From the NCBI RefSeq assembly GCF_003994855.1, contig NZ_CP034142.1:372001-436000 (forward strand): a DNA stretch of 64,000 nt, written 5' to 3'. Below are positions 18,156 through 24,683 of this stretch, piece after piece. Made by a program: the position numbers and the translations under genes. Position 1 is the first letter of the stretch. The number at the start of each line of letters is the position of its first letter. Under the pieces are notes generated by a model. The model was not told the origin of the DNA and searched no databases. It saw only the letters and a program-made list of their open reading frames with translations. The stretch comes from Marinobacter sp. NP-4(2019). Lineage in GTDB: Bacteria > Pseudomonadota > Gammaproteobacteria > Pseudomonadales > Oleiphilaceae.

Positions 18156-18344
18156 TCAGGCATTGACCTCTTCCGACCCCATGGTTTCCGGATGGCGCTT
18201 GTTGTGGAACTGGATATATTCCCGCACCCAGTTGCAGTAGGTTTTCTCGGTGCGATAGGCCAGGTGCCGGGCGCGAATGAATGCACGGAAACGATCCATG
18301 AACCGGGTTGGGATAGCTGGTAGTGGGACTGGAATGTCATCCAT
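18156..18344 (-). pseudogene. intI: Integron integrase, N-terminal remnant
   Basis: The 62-codon frame starts ATG at 18344 and matches the start of IntI-type tyrosine recombinases: RFMDRFRAFIRARHLAYRTE, then TYCNWVREYIQFHNKRHP and GSEEV. It stops at TGA just before the end of bluB. The catalytic R, H and Y residues and the IntI-specific patch are all missing, since a full integrase has about 320-340 residues. AAGGA lies about 13 bases upstream and a LexA box 23 bases upstream. The recombinase is lost, so the array can move only with an integrase supplied in trans. Confidence 0.85.
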
Positions 18345-18366
18345 GAATACAAGTCCTTTTTTGGTG

Positions 18367-18382
18367 CTGTATATACGTACAG
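18367..18382. promoter_or_regulatory. LexA (SOS) box in the intI promoter
   Basis: CTGT-ATATACGT-ACAG is a perfect LexA consensus (CTGT-N8-ACAG). It lies 23 bases upstream of the intI start. LexA control of integron integrases is established. The box survives although the integrase is truncated. Confidence 0.8.
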
Positions 18383-18492
18383 TTCAAGTAGGGTTTGTGG
18401 CGTTGGCAACTGGAAAAATGATCGATGCGACCATGAACTGGGTGAGTTTGTAGAAATCTGTAGTTGGGGAGCAGACAGATCATGGCTGGCCG

Positions 18493-18729
18493 GTGTTCGT
18501 CAAATTAACAGGAGTTGGTACCAAAAGTTTGGGAGTTCTCACGGAAGCAAATATCGGCAAAACGGTCCGCATTGTTGTCGGTGATCGTGAGTTTTCGAGG
18601 TCGACAATCTGGGTGCCAATTCCTAGCGGGGATTTACAAGGGACATTCAGTTCCAAGGAAGTTGCTACCGATTGGCAGCGAACTATAGCAGGCCAACTGC
18701 CTGTCGCCCCGTGCGGTGCTGGAAATTGA
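18493..18729 (+). CDS. Cassette ORF with SecD P1-head-like domain, probably 5'-truncated
   Basis: The frame encodes 78 residues from a GTG at 18493. The segment LTEANIGKTVRIVVGD followed by IPSGDLQGTFSSKEVA resembles the P1-head subdomain of SecD (LT...NIGKRLAIVLDG...I...G...A). The frame is open upstream to a TAG at 18451, and the similarity appears to begin before the GTG, so the true start may be lost; an ATG at 18433 lies in frame just before that TAG. No ribosome binding site is evident. The attC at 18735-18833 follows directly. Function unknown. Confidence 0.5.
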   Translation: MFVKLTGVGTKSLGVLTEANIGKTVRIVVGDREFSRSTIWVPIPSGDLQGTFSSKEVATDWQRTIAGQLPVAPCGAGN

Positions 18730-18734
18730 GTAAT

Positions 18735-18833
18735 GCCTAACCAGTTGTGGCAGTTCGTTCCGGGCCATGAGGCCCTCCACCGGATGCCCTTTTCGCTGCG
18801 CTACAAGGGCACCGCTGAACAAAAGCGTTAAAT
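18735..18833 (+). other. Integron attC recombination site 1
   Basis: GCCTAAC (18735-18741, RYYYAAC) and GTTAAAT (18827-18833, GTTRRRY) bound a 99-base stretch with internal complementarity, as in attC sites. It closes the SecD-like cassette; the next cassette begins at its GTT and carries yoeB, whose stop abuts the site. Confidence 0.65.
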
Positions 18834-19087
18834 CAGTAGTGATACCGGAGCTGGGCGATAAGCAAAGCGTCATCCGTGACTTTGTACACCATTCGGTGTT
18901 CATCATTGATTCGCCGGGACCAGTAGCCGGCCAGGCTGTGCTTGAGGGGTTCTGGTTTACCAACACCTTCGAACGGTTCTCGCTTGGTCTCTTTGATCAG
19001 CTTGTTGATTCGGTTAAGGATCTTTTTGTCGGTTTTTTGCCAGTACAGATAGTCTTCCCAGGTGTTCTCGGAGAAGATGAGTTTCAT
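18833..19087 (-). CDS. yoeB: YoeB-family mRNA interferase toxin
   Basis: The 84-residue protein has the same length as E. coli YoeB and keeps its active-site residues E46 (in KPEPLKH), R65 (in NDEHRMVY), H83 and Y84 (C-terminal RYHY). YoeB binds the ribosome and cleaves mRNA at the A site. It overlaps the antitoxin gene by four bases and is transcribed opposite to the cassette direction. A cassette with its own promoter in reverse orientation is usual for integron toxin-antitoxin modules and helps stabilise arrays. It appears intact. Confidence 0.95.
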   Translation of the reverse strand: MKLIFSENTWEDYLYWQKTDKKILNRINKLIKETKREPFEGVGKPEPLKHSLAGYWSRRINDEHRMVYKVTDDALLIAQLRYHY

Positions 19088-19335
19088 TCAAGAAGTTCCT
19101 TTTCTTGACCGCCGCCTTGCTCCAGCTCGGCAACGGATTCCAGCAAACGCCGTGCGTTTTTTGGTGCGCGCAGAAGGTATGCAGTTTCTTGCAGCGCCTC
19201 GTAGTCCTCCAGGGAGATCATTACCACTGACGGCGACTTGCTCCGGGTGATGATCACAGGGGAATGGTCTTCACAGACCTGCTCCATGGTTTTTGCTAGA
19301 TTGGTTCTAGCGGCTGTGTAGCTAATGGCATCCAT
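19084..19335 (-). CDS. yefM: YefM/Phd-family antitoxin
   Basis: The 83-residue product starts MDAISYTAARTNLAKTME, the DNA-binding N-terminus of the Phd/YefM family, and continues with PVIITRSKSPSVVMISLEDY. The C-terminal part, rich in E and Q, is the expected flexible toxin-binding tail. ATG at 19335 is preferred to an upstream in-frame start because it fits the family N-terminus and AGGAGC lies upstream on the minus strand. The antitoxin comes first in the operon and would autoregulate it with YoeB. Confidence 0.93.
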   Translation of the reverse strand: MDAISYTAARTNLAKTMEQVCEDHSPVIITRSKSPSVVMISLEDYEALQETAYLLRAPKNARRLLESVAELEQGGGQEKELLE

Positions 19336-19389
19336 AAAGTTGCTCCTGTACAGGATATTGATCATGGTCAGGATACCGTACGCAAAAGG

Positions 19390-19425
19390 ATTTAACAATC
19401 GGCTGCACAGCGACCGGTTTTCCGC
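19390..19425 (+). other. Partial attC of the yefM-yoeB cassette, interrupted
   Basis: ATTTAAC (19390-19396) followed by AATCGGCTGCACAGCGAC has the look of the R''-L'' half of an attC. The matching GTT half does not follow; a transposase relic begins here instead. The site was probably destroyed by an insertion. Confidence 0.4.
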
Positions 19426-20016
19426 CGCTACGCAGCTCCAGCCCGGCACCTTTGAACATGCGGTGCACTACCTGATTGAGCACAAGCTGGACCTGGCGGT
19501 ATTCCATCCCAAGTATCGCAACGAAGACACCGGCCGGCTGGCCTACGATCCGGCCATCCTGCTCAAGATCATCCTGTTTGCTTACTCCAAGGGCATCACG
19601 TCCAGTCGCGAGATGCAGTGGTGCTGCGAGGCCTGGTTCGCTATCACCTCAAGGCCCATTACGAGCGGGACGAGGCAGAGACCGAAGCTGAGCTGGACCG
19701 GGACATCCGACGAGCCAAGACCATCCTCTCGCTGGATGAGGCCGCGAAGAAAGTGGACCGCTTCCTAAAGACGAACCGCCCACGGATGGGCCGGGGGAAG
19801 CGGAGCAAGGAAGTGAAGAGCAACCTCACCGATAACGAAAGCGCCAAGATGACCACCAGCAAGGGCACGATCCAGGGCTACAACGGCGTGGCCACGGTGG
19901 ACAAGAAACACCAGGTCATCATCGACGCCCAGGCCTTTGGCGAGGGCCAGTGGCAGCTATACTGCCTGGTGCACAATATTGAAAAGCTGGCGAATTACGG
20001 GCGGTTGGCGGCGTAA
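19405..20016 (+). pseudogene. IS1182-type transposase relic with deletions
   Basis: Two frames show pieces of an IS1182-family DDE transposase. The first gives PGTFEHAVHYLIEHKLDLAV, YDPAILLKIILFAYSKGITS, then a frame change near 19615. The second gives a coiled-coil piece (RDIRRAKTILSLDEAAKKVD) and SNLTDNESAKMTTSKGTIQG with GYNGVATVDKKHQVI, then jumps directly to the C-terminal WQLYCLVHNIEKLANYG and stops at 20016. Full-length relatives need about 1.4-1.5 kb, so two internal deletions are present. No terminal inverted repeats were recognised. It is inactive. Confidence 0.8.
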
Positions 20017-20154
20017 TGCTAAGAGTGGAAGGCCAGAAATGTGGCCGCTGAATGCCAGTAATACCGGCACTGTGACCGTCAAAGGGCCGAAACTGATGGC
20101 TGAACATTGAAATGGCGATAATCAGCTAGCTGATGGCCGCTATAAAAATTTTAG

Positions 20155-20208
20155 ATAACAGGCGCTGGGGACGGCTCGAAATCGAGTTTTTCTACAGCCT
20201 CGTTGGGC
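20155..20208 (+). other. Short attC recombination site 2
   Basis: ATAACAGGCGCTG near 20155 is complementary in imperfect form to CAGCCTCGTT, and GTTGGGC (20202-20208) is a canonical R' site. The site is short, about 54 bases. It stands 10 bases before the acetyltransferase ORF and marks its cassette start. The 138 bases before it (20017-20154) contain nothing I recognise. Confidence 0.55.
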
Positions 20209-20218
20209 GGCTTAAACT

Positions 20219-20659
20219 ATGAAAGTTCATAGACTTACATCAGGTGAAGAGAGTCTTTGGTCCAGGGCTGTTTCAGTGGTTGTTGCGGAAGAAGATCGTG
20301 AAGGACCATTGGTGTCCCAACGAGAGATTGCCCAGGCTCTTGGTGACTCGCGCTGTTATTTGGTCGTTGCCGAGGCGGATGGTGACCCTGTCGGCTTATT
20401 GAGCGCATATCGTTTCCCTGATGTCGTCACGGGCGGTGAGTTGATCTACCTGTATGACATTGAGGTTCGCTTCGACCATCGCCGCAAAGGCGTTGGCACC
20501 ACGCTCATCCACTCTCTCATCGAATGCGGCCAAGAGGACCGAGTGAGGCTAATCTGGGCAGGCACCGACGTGATGAACGTGGCAGCACGTCGCGCCTTTG
20601 AGGCGACTGGTGCGAAGTTGGAGGGTGAGTCCTATGCCGAATTCGAGTGGAGACTCTAA
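20219..20659 (+). CDS. GNAT acetyltransferase, AAC(3)-I-like cassette protein
   Basis: The 146-residue protein has a GNAT fold, with the acetyl-CoA loop RRKGVG following LIYLYDIEVRFDH. The layout (GLLSAYRFP, then IYLYDIEV, then a C-terminal RRAFEATGAKLEGESYAEFEW) resembles aminoglycoside 3-N-acetyltransferases of the AAC(3)-I group, which are classic integron cassettes. Whether it modifies aminoglycosides cannot be told from sequence, since many cassette GNATs act on other amines. It starts 17 bases after the GTTGGGC boundary. Confidence 0.8.
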   Translation: MKVHRLTSGEESLWSRAVSVVVAEEDREGPLVSQREIAQALGDSRCYLVVAEADGDPVGLLSAYRFPDVVTGGELIYLYDIEVRFDHRRKGVGTTLIHSLIECGQEDRVRLIWAGTDVMNVAARRAFEATGAKLEGESYAEFEWRL

Positions 20660-20754
20660 GATTAAGGCGAGTGGTTTAATGTGTATGAAGCGAACAGTTT
20701 AAACGCGGAGAGGTCTCTCCGCTGGCGCTCCAAAGCTGGCCGAGCCGCCTGAGT

Positions 20755-20763
20755 GCTGGGCGG
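20755..20763 (+). other. Degenerate cassette boundary before the VOC gene
   Basis: GCTGGGCGG repeats the GTTGGGCGG found at the previous cassette start with one change in the invariant GTT. Upstream (20706-20721) is a small hairpin, GCGGAGA-GG-TCTCCGC. The altered crossover base suggests that this attC no longer recombines and that the two cassettes are fused. Confidence 0.35.
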
Positions 20764-20781
20764 AAGAAGAATTAGGAGGCA

Positions 20782-21153
20782 ATGATGCTCAAGTTCGTCA
20801 AGTTTGCTGAACTACCCGTGATGGATCAGGATCGCGCTTTGCGCTTCTATACAGAGAAGATCGGTCTTAAGGTCGCGCAGGACGCGCCGTATATGGGGGA
20901 ATGGCGCTGGATTGAGCTGGAGATCCCGGGCGCTGAGACCCGGATCATGTTTACAAAGCGGCAGGATGAAGGCAATGAGGATACGCCGCGTTTGGTTCTC
21001 ATCGCGGATAGCGTTGATGCGATGTACCAGGAACTGAATAAGAAAGGCGTCCACTTTACAAAACCACCAACCACAGCACCGTGGAACCCGAGCGAGACGT
21101 TCGCGCAGTTCCGCGATAGCGAGGGCAATGGGATCGTGATCGGATCAAACTGA
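20782..21153 (+). CDS. VOC (glyoxalase/bleomycin-resistance) superfamily protein
   Basis: The 123-residue protein has the vicinal-oxygen-chelate pattern: VKFAELPVMDQDRALRFYTE, a mid-section FTKRQDE, and a C-terminal FRDSEGNGIVI. A perfect AGGAGG lies five bases before the first ATG; a second ATG follows directly. It is the second of three cassette ORFs in tandem. Substrate unknown: relatives include glyoxalases, dioxygenases and antibiotic-binding proteins. Confidence 0.85.
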   Translation: MMLKFVKFAELPVMDQDRALRFYTEKIGLKVAQDAPYMGEWRWIELEIPGAETRIMFTKRQDEGNEDTPRLVLIADSVDAMYQELNKKGVHFTKPPTTAPWNPSETFAQFRDSEGNGIVIGSN

Positions 21154-21184
21154 CTCATAGAGGCACCTATGCGCGAGCGGACAC

Positions 21185-21193
21185 GCTGGGCGG
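21185..21193 (+). other. Degenerate cassette boundary before the GST gene
   Basis: A third copy of the boundary motif, again GCTGGGCGG, is followed by CTTA as at the first boundary. It stands 21 bases before the GST ORF. No convincing R'' partner was found upstream. Confidence 0.35.
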
Positions 21194-21213
21194 CTTATCG
21201 AGAGGATTAGAGA

Positions 21214-21849
21214 ATGACCGAATTGACTATCTGGACCTACGACTGGGTGCCCGAGGGTCCCCGCGGATTTGTGCGGGACCTGAGGTTGCGCTGGGCGTGC
21301 GAGGAGGCAGAACTTCACTATGCAGTAAAAACGGTGCCATTTGATGACCGCGAGACCAATCATCTTACGCAACAGCCTTTTGGCCAGGTTCCCTTTCTGA
21401 GCGACGGAGAATTACAGCTGTTCGAAAGCGGTGCGTGTCTTCTGCACCTCGCCCAGAAGAGTGACAAATTGATGCCTACTGAGGCTGTTGGAAAAGCTCA
21501 AACGCTGCAGTGGGTGATTGCCGCACTAAATTCGATCGAAATGGTCAGCGTGCCCTGGTGGTTTTTGACGATGTCTGGTGACGCAGAAAATGATCTCGCG
21601 GGGTGGATGGGTAAGCGTCTTGATCAATTAGAGGAAGTTTTGAGCGAGCGAGATTGGCTCGCGGCCAACCAGTTCACGATTGCGGATCTGTTAATGGCTG
21701 ATGTGCTGCGCGTGCCGAAAGTGCGTGCTTTCGGCGACCGAAGTGCAACCGAAGCCTACGTAGCACGTGTGACAGACCGACCGGCATTCAGGAAAGCGTT
21801 CACGGACCAAATGGCGCATTTCCGGCGGGCCGATGAAATACGGGGTTAA
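21214..21849 (+). CDS. Glutathione S-transferase-like protein
   Basis: The 211-residue protein has a thioredoxin-like N-terminal part with the cis-proline block FGQVPFLSDGELQLFESGA and an all-helical C-terminal part containing FTIADLLMADVLRVP, the GST N-capping box region. GSTs conjugate or bind hydrophobic electrophiles in the cytosol. It is the last ORF of the cassette array; a canonical attC (21865-21963) follows 16 bases after the stop. Confidence 0.87.
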   Translation: MTELTIWTYDWVPEGPRGFVRDLRLRWACEEAELHYAVKTVPFDDRETNHLTQQPFGQVPFLSDGELQLFESGACLLHLAQKSDKLMPTEAVGKAQTLQWVIAALNSIEMVSVPWWFLTMSGDAENDLAGWMGKRLDQLEEVLSERDWLAANQFTIADLLMADVLRVPKVRAFGDRSATEAYVARVTDRPAFRKAFTDQMAHFRRADEIRG

Positions 21850-21864
21850 GTCCGTGCCCTGGCC

Positions 21865-21963
21865 GCCCAACGAGTCGCTGCAGGGGACTTTTGACCCGTC
21901 GCCCATTTTTACTACCGCAAAAACGGCCGCCGCCTCAAACGCCCCTGAGCTCAGGCGTTGATA
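21865..21963 (+). other. Integron attC recombination site 3 (end of array)
   Basis: GCCCAAC (21865-21871) and GTTGATA (21957-21963) enclose 99 bases. The inner arms TCGCTGCAGGGGAC and CGCCCCTGAGCTCAGGCG pair imperfectly, as in attC. This is the best preserved site and marks the distal end of the cassette array. Confidence 0.7.
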
Positions 21964-21999
21964 TGATTCGAACTGATATGGTTTTTTACAGCAGCACCC

Positions 22000-22602
22000 T
22001 CAACGGTCCAGGTATTTCCGGTAAAACATCAGCGGCTTATCCGTCTCGACAGGCTGGTCGATGTCTTTCCAGGGAAAGGTTGCCTGAATCTCCGGCATTG
22101 GCTGGTAACCAAAGCGTTTCCAGACCGGATCAAGCGGCTGGTAATCCGTCGGTTTCAGTGGGTGGTTCTCCGGCCGCTGCACGGCGCAGAATACGCTGAG
22201 GGTCTTGCCCAGCTGGCGGGCGTGAGCTTCCCGCTCCTCGAAAAAGGCCCGATACAGGCCATGGCCGCGGTAGTCCGGCAGTAGCACGGACTCGGCGCAG
22301 TAAAAGACTGAATCGATATCCAGCCCGGCCTCTACCAGCGGCTGGCGAAACTCCTCGGTTTCGTCGGTCATGGCCAAACCCGTCGAGGCGCCGATGACCC
22401 GGTCGCCGTCCAGGGCCAATACGCAGATCGCTGTGTCGGACTCCACATAGGTTTTCAGATAATCGCGCTCGTATTGCAGCGAGCCATCGTAGAGGTAGGG
22501 GAAGTCGCGAAAGACTCGAATGCGCAGCTCAGCCACCGCCTGGAGCCAAGGATCCAACTCGCTGCCGGTTACAACCTGGGTGCGCAGGTAATTTGGCGTC
22601 AT
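22000..22602 (-). CDS. GNAT-family acetyltransferase
   Basis: The 200-residue protein has a central GNAT core with YRGHGLYRAFFEEREAHARQ, the acetyl-CoA-binding loop region. It starts MTPNYLRTQVVTGSELDPWL and ends with MFYRKYLDR. Base composition matches the chromosome rather than the cassettes, and it lies outside the last attC on the opposite strand. Substrate not predictable. Confidence 0.8.
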   Translation of the reverse strand: MTPNYLRTQVVTGSELDPWLQAVAELRIRVFRDFPYLYDGSLQYERDYLKTYVESDTAICVLALDGDRVIGASTGLAMTDETEEFRQPLVEAGLDIDSVFYCAESVLLPDYRGHGLYRAFFEEREAHARQLGKTLSVFCAVQRPENHPLKPTDYQPLDPVWKRFGYQPMPEIQATFPWKDIDQPVETDKPLMFYRKYLDR

Positions 22603-22678
22603 TGCTAGCCTCTTTGTCCGGTGTTGATTGGCGCTATTCTACCAGTGACACGATGATTCAATCATTTACCGTGCGGCC

Positions 22679-23596
22679 TTATGTTTTATTGCAGCCGGCC
22701 TGCAGCGCATCTTTTTCGATAATTTGCGCGAGGCGTCTGACGCCGGGGCCGATCTGGCTGGGGTCATGAAAGATCAGATAGAGTTGCGCAAAACGGGCAT
22801 CGCCATCGCCCAGGGGCAAGGGTTTCAGCAGACCCGACGCCAGTTCATGCCGGATTTTATCCTCTGGCAGCCAGGTAAAACCGTAACCGCGGCAGACGGC
22901 GCCAATGGAGGTGGCCATATTGGAAACGGTCCAGCGTTGCGCCACGTCCACGGTAGAGGTGCGGCTATCGCGTTGTTGTGAGGTGTCACGCACCACCAGG
23001 TGGCGATGTTTGCGCAGGTCGTTCAGGGTTGGCGGGCGGCCCAGGTGGTGCAGGGGGTGGTCGGCATGGGCGACCGGGACAATGCGGGATGTGTGGGGTA
23101 GCGCCTTGCCATTGGAGCCGGCCGGCACTTCGGGCAGGATGGCCAGCTCCACCTGACCGGACAGCAGCAGCTCCGGACCACCCTGGAAGATGGTTTCGTA
23201 CAGGTTGATGCGGGTATGGGGGCTTTCTTTGCCGAAACGGTCGAAACTCTCCAGTAGCAACCAGGTGGGGTAAAGCGCCTCCACGGCAATATTGATTTCA
23301 CTTTCCCAGCCGGCCGACACCTTGCCTGCCGCCCTTTCAAGGTTGGCTGAGTCCTCCAGTAATTGTCGGGCCCGCCGGTAGAGCATGTCACCCGCCGGGG
23401 TCAGAATGGCCCGTCGGCCGTCCATCTGGAACGCTTTGATATCCAGCAGGCGCTCCAGCTTCTGCACGGCGTAGGTCACCGAGGACTGGCTCTTGTGCAG
23501 TTTTTCGGCCGCCTGGGCATAACCGCCGGCTTCCACGACCGCCACCAGGCAACGCCATTGCTCCAGGGTGATATGGGGGGAAGGAAGGCGCTCCAT
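22679..23596 (-). CDS. LysR-family transcriptional regulator
   Basis: The 305-residue protein has an N-terminal winged helix-turn-helix (AEKLHKSQSSVTYAVQKLER, about residues 32-51) and a C-terminal effector-binding domain. It is divergent from azoR, with 113 bases between the starts, and is the obvious candidate regulator of it. The intergenic region carries an inverted repeat at 23610-23651. Confidence 0.9.
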   Translation of the reverse strand: MERLPSPHITLEQWRCLVAVVEAGGYAQAAEKLHKSQSSVTYAVQKLERLLDIKAFQMDGRRAILTPAGDMLYRRARQLLEDSANLERAAGKVSAGWESEINIAVEALYPTWLLLESFDRFGKESPHTRINLYETIFQGGPELLLSGQVELAILPEVPAGSNGKALPHTSRIVPVAHADHPLHHLGRPPTLNDLRKHRHLVVRDTSQQRDSRTSTVDVAQRWTVSNMATSIGAVCRGYGFTWLPEDKIRHELASGLLKPLPLGDGDARFAQLYLIFHDPSQIGPGVRRLAQIIEKDALQAGCNKT

Positions 23597-23609
23597 ATAT
23601 GATCAAAAT

Positions 23610-23651
23610 ATTAGATAGAATTGGGCTAAACTTTGAACTATAGAATCTAAT
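23610..23651. promoter_or_regulatory. Candidate LysR operator between lysR and azoR
   Basis: ATTAGAT (23610-23616) is complementary to ATCTAAT (23645-23651) across 28 bases, within an AT-rich stretch unlike the flanking genes. ATAGAAT occurs in both halves. LysR regulators usually bind such sites in a shared promoter region. Inferred. Confidence 0.35.
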
Positions 23652-23709
23652 TAATCAATGTTTTAATTCTCTCATTCCCGTTCCCAATAGGCAGAAACGC
23701 AGGAGAGAG

Positions 23710-24312
23710 ATGATGACAACATTATTGAAGATTCAGAGTAGCCTGTTTGAAGACGCTGGTCAGTCCTCGCAACTGGTTCAACAGTTTGTCGAGCGCTGGC
23801 AGGCACAGCAGGAAGATGCCCGTGTGATCAGTCGTGACCTGGCGACAGAGAATATTCCCCACCTGGATCAGGCACGGCTCGGGGCGCTGATGACTTCTGA
23901 GGCTGAACGTACGCCGGAGCAGCAGGAGATGGTGGCGTTTGCTGACAAGCAGATTGCCGAGGTACAGGAAGCCGATGTGCTGGTGCTGGGTATCCCCATG
24001 TACAACTTCAGCATTCCTTCGGTGCTCAAAGCCTGGATGGATTATGTTGCGCGGGCCGGGGTGACGTTCCGCTACACCGAGCAGGGGCCGGAAGGGTTGC
24101 TGCAGGGCAAGAAAGCCTACGTGTTTATCACCCGGGGTGGTTTTTACGGTGATGATCATGCCCAGACTGCACTGGTCCGCCAGTACCTCGGATTCGTGGG
24201 CATCACCGACGTGGAAATCATTCATGCCGAAGGGCTGAATATCGGTGATGAGACACGTGACAAGAGCCTTGCCGAAGCAAATGACAGGATTGCCGAACTG
24301 CTGGCGGCCTGA
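23710..24312 (+). CDS. azoR: FMN-dependent NADH azoreductase-like flavoprotein
   Basis: The 200-residue product belongs to the flavodoxin-like AzoR family: TLLKIQSSLF at the start, PMYNFSIPSVLKAWMDYVAR around the FMN and quinone site, and FITRGGFYG. These cytosolic enzymes reduce quinones and azo compounds using NADH. GGAGAGAG stands directly upstream of the double ATG. The divergent LysR gene is the likely regulator, responding perhaps to quinones. Confidence 0.88.
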   Translation: MMTTLLKIQSSLFEDAGQSSQLVQQFVERWQAQQEDARVISRDLATENIPHLDQARLGALMTSEAERTPEQQEMVAFADKQIAEVQEADVLVLGIPMYNFSIPSVLKAWMDYVARAGVTFRYTEQGPEGLLQGKKAYVFITRGGFYGDDHAQTALVRQYLGFVGITDVEIIHAEGLNIGDETRDKSLAEANDRIAELLAA

Positions 24313-24346
24313 CTCTCAGTCGGACCATCCTCGCTATCGGGATCTG

Positions 24347-24388
24347 GGCCAGGAATGGTGGGCGCAATTCGCGCCTCCGTTCCTGGCC
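24347..24388. terminator. Nested hairpin between convergent genes
   Basis: GGCCAGGAA and TTCCTGGCC form a perfect 9-bp outer stem, and GGCGC-AATTC-GCGCC an inner hairpin. It lies between azoR and the convergent small gene. There is no U-tract, so termination is only a guess; the position suits a bidirectional block. Confidence 0.4.
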
Positions 24389-24402
24389 ACCTGTAACGAC
24401 AT

Positions 24403-24597
24403 TCAGTCCTTGTCCTTTTCCTTGTCTTTTTCCTTGGCCGCTGCCTGGATCTTCTCCAGGTGTTCGTGCAAAAGCTTCTCCAGTTTGATCAGCTTCTCGC
24501 GATTCTTCTCGTTGGGACGATTGGTGTAGAGATCCACGTAGGTTTTTGTAACCTCATGGAGTATAGGGTGAAGCTGCTTGTACTCCTCTTCACTCAT
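24403..24597 (-). CDS. Small charged helical protein, unknown function
   Basis: The 64-residue product starts MSEEEYKQLHPILHEVTKTY and ends in a lysine-, glutamate- and aspartate-rich tail (KEKDKEKDKD). It looks wholly helical, with no signal peptide or membrane segment. AAGGAGA is correctly spaced before the ATG, so translation is likely. I do not recognise a family. It lies between azoR and a LysR gene and has no obvious partner. Confidence 0.65.
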   Translation of the reverse strand: MSEEEYKQLHPILHEVTKTYVDLYTNRPNEKNREKLIKLEKLLHEHLEKIQAAAKEKDKEKDKD

Positions 24598-24683
24598 GAC
24601 TGTTCTCCTTGCCGCTCGCGTTTTGCGATTTCATACGTTAACTATGGCTCACATCTCGGACTGTTGAAAGTGATGTGGCTCAA

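Noticed and set aside
18383..18492. attI site between the integrase remnant and the first cassette
   Set aside because: Several GTTG-containing stretches are present, but none fits GTTRRRY at a boundary convincingly, so no position is claimed.
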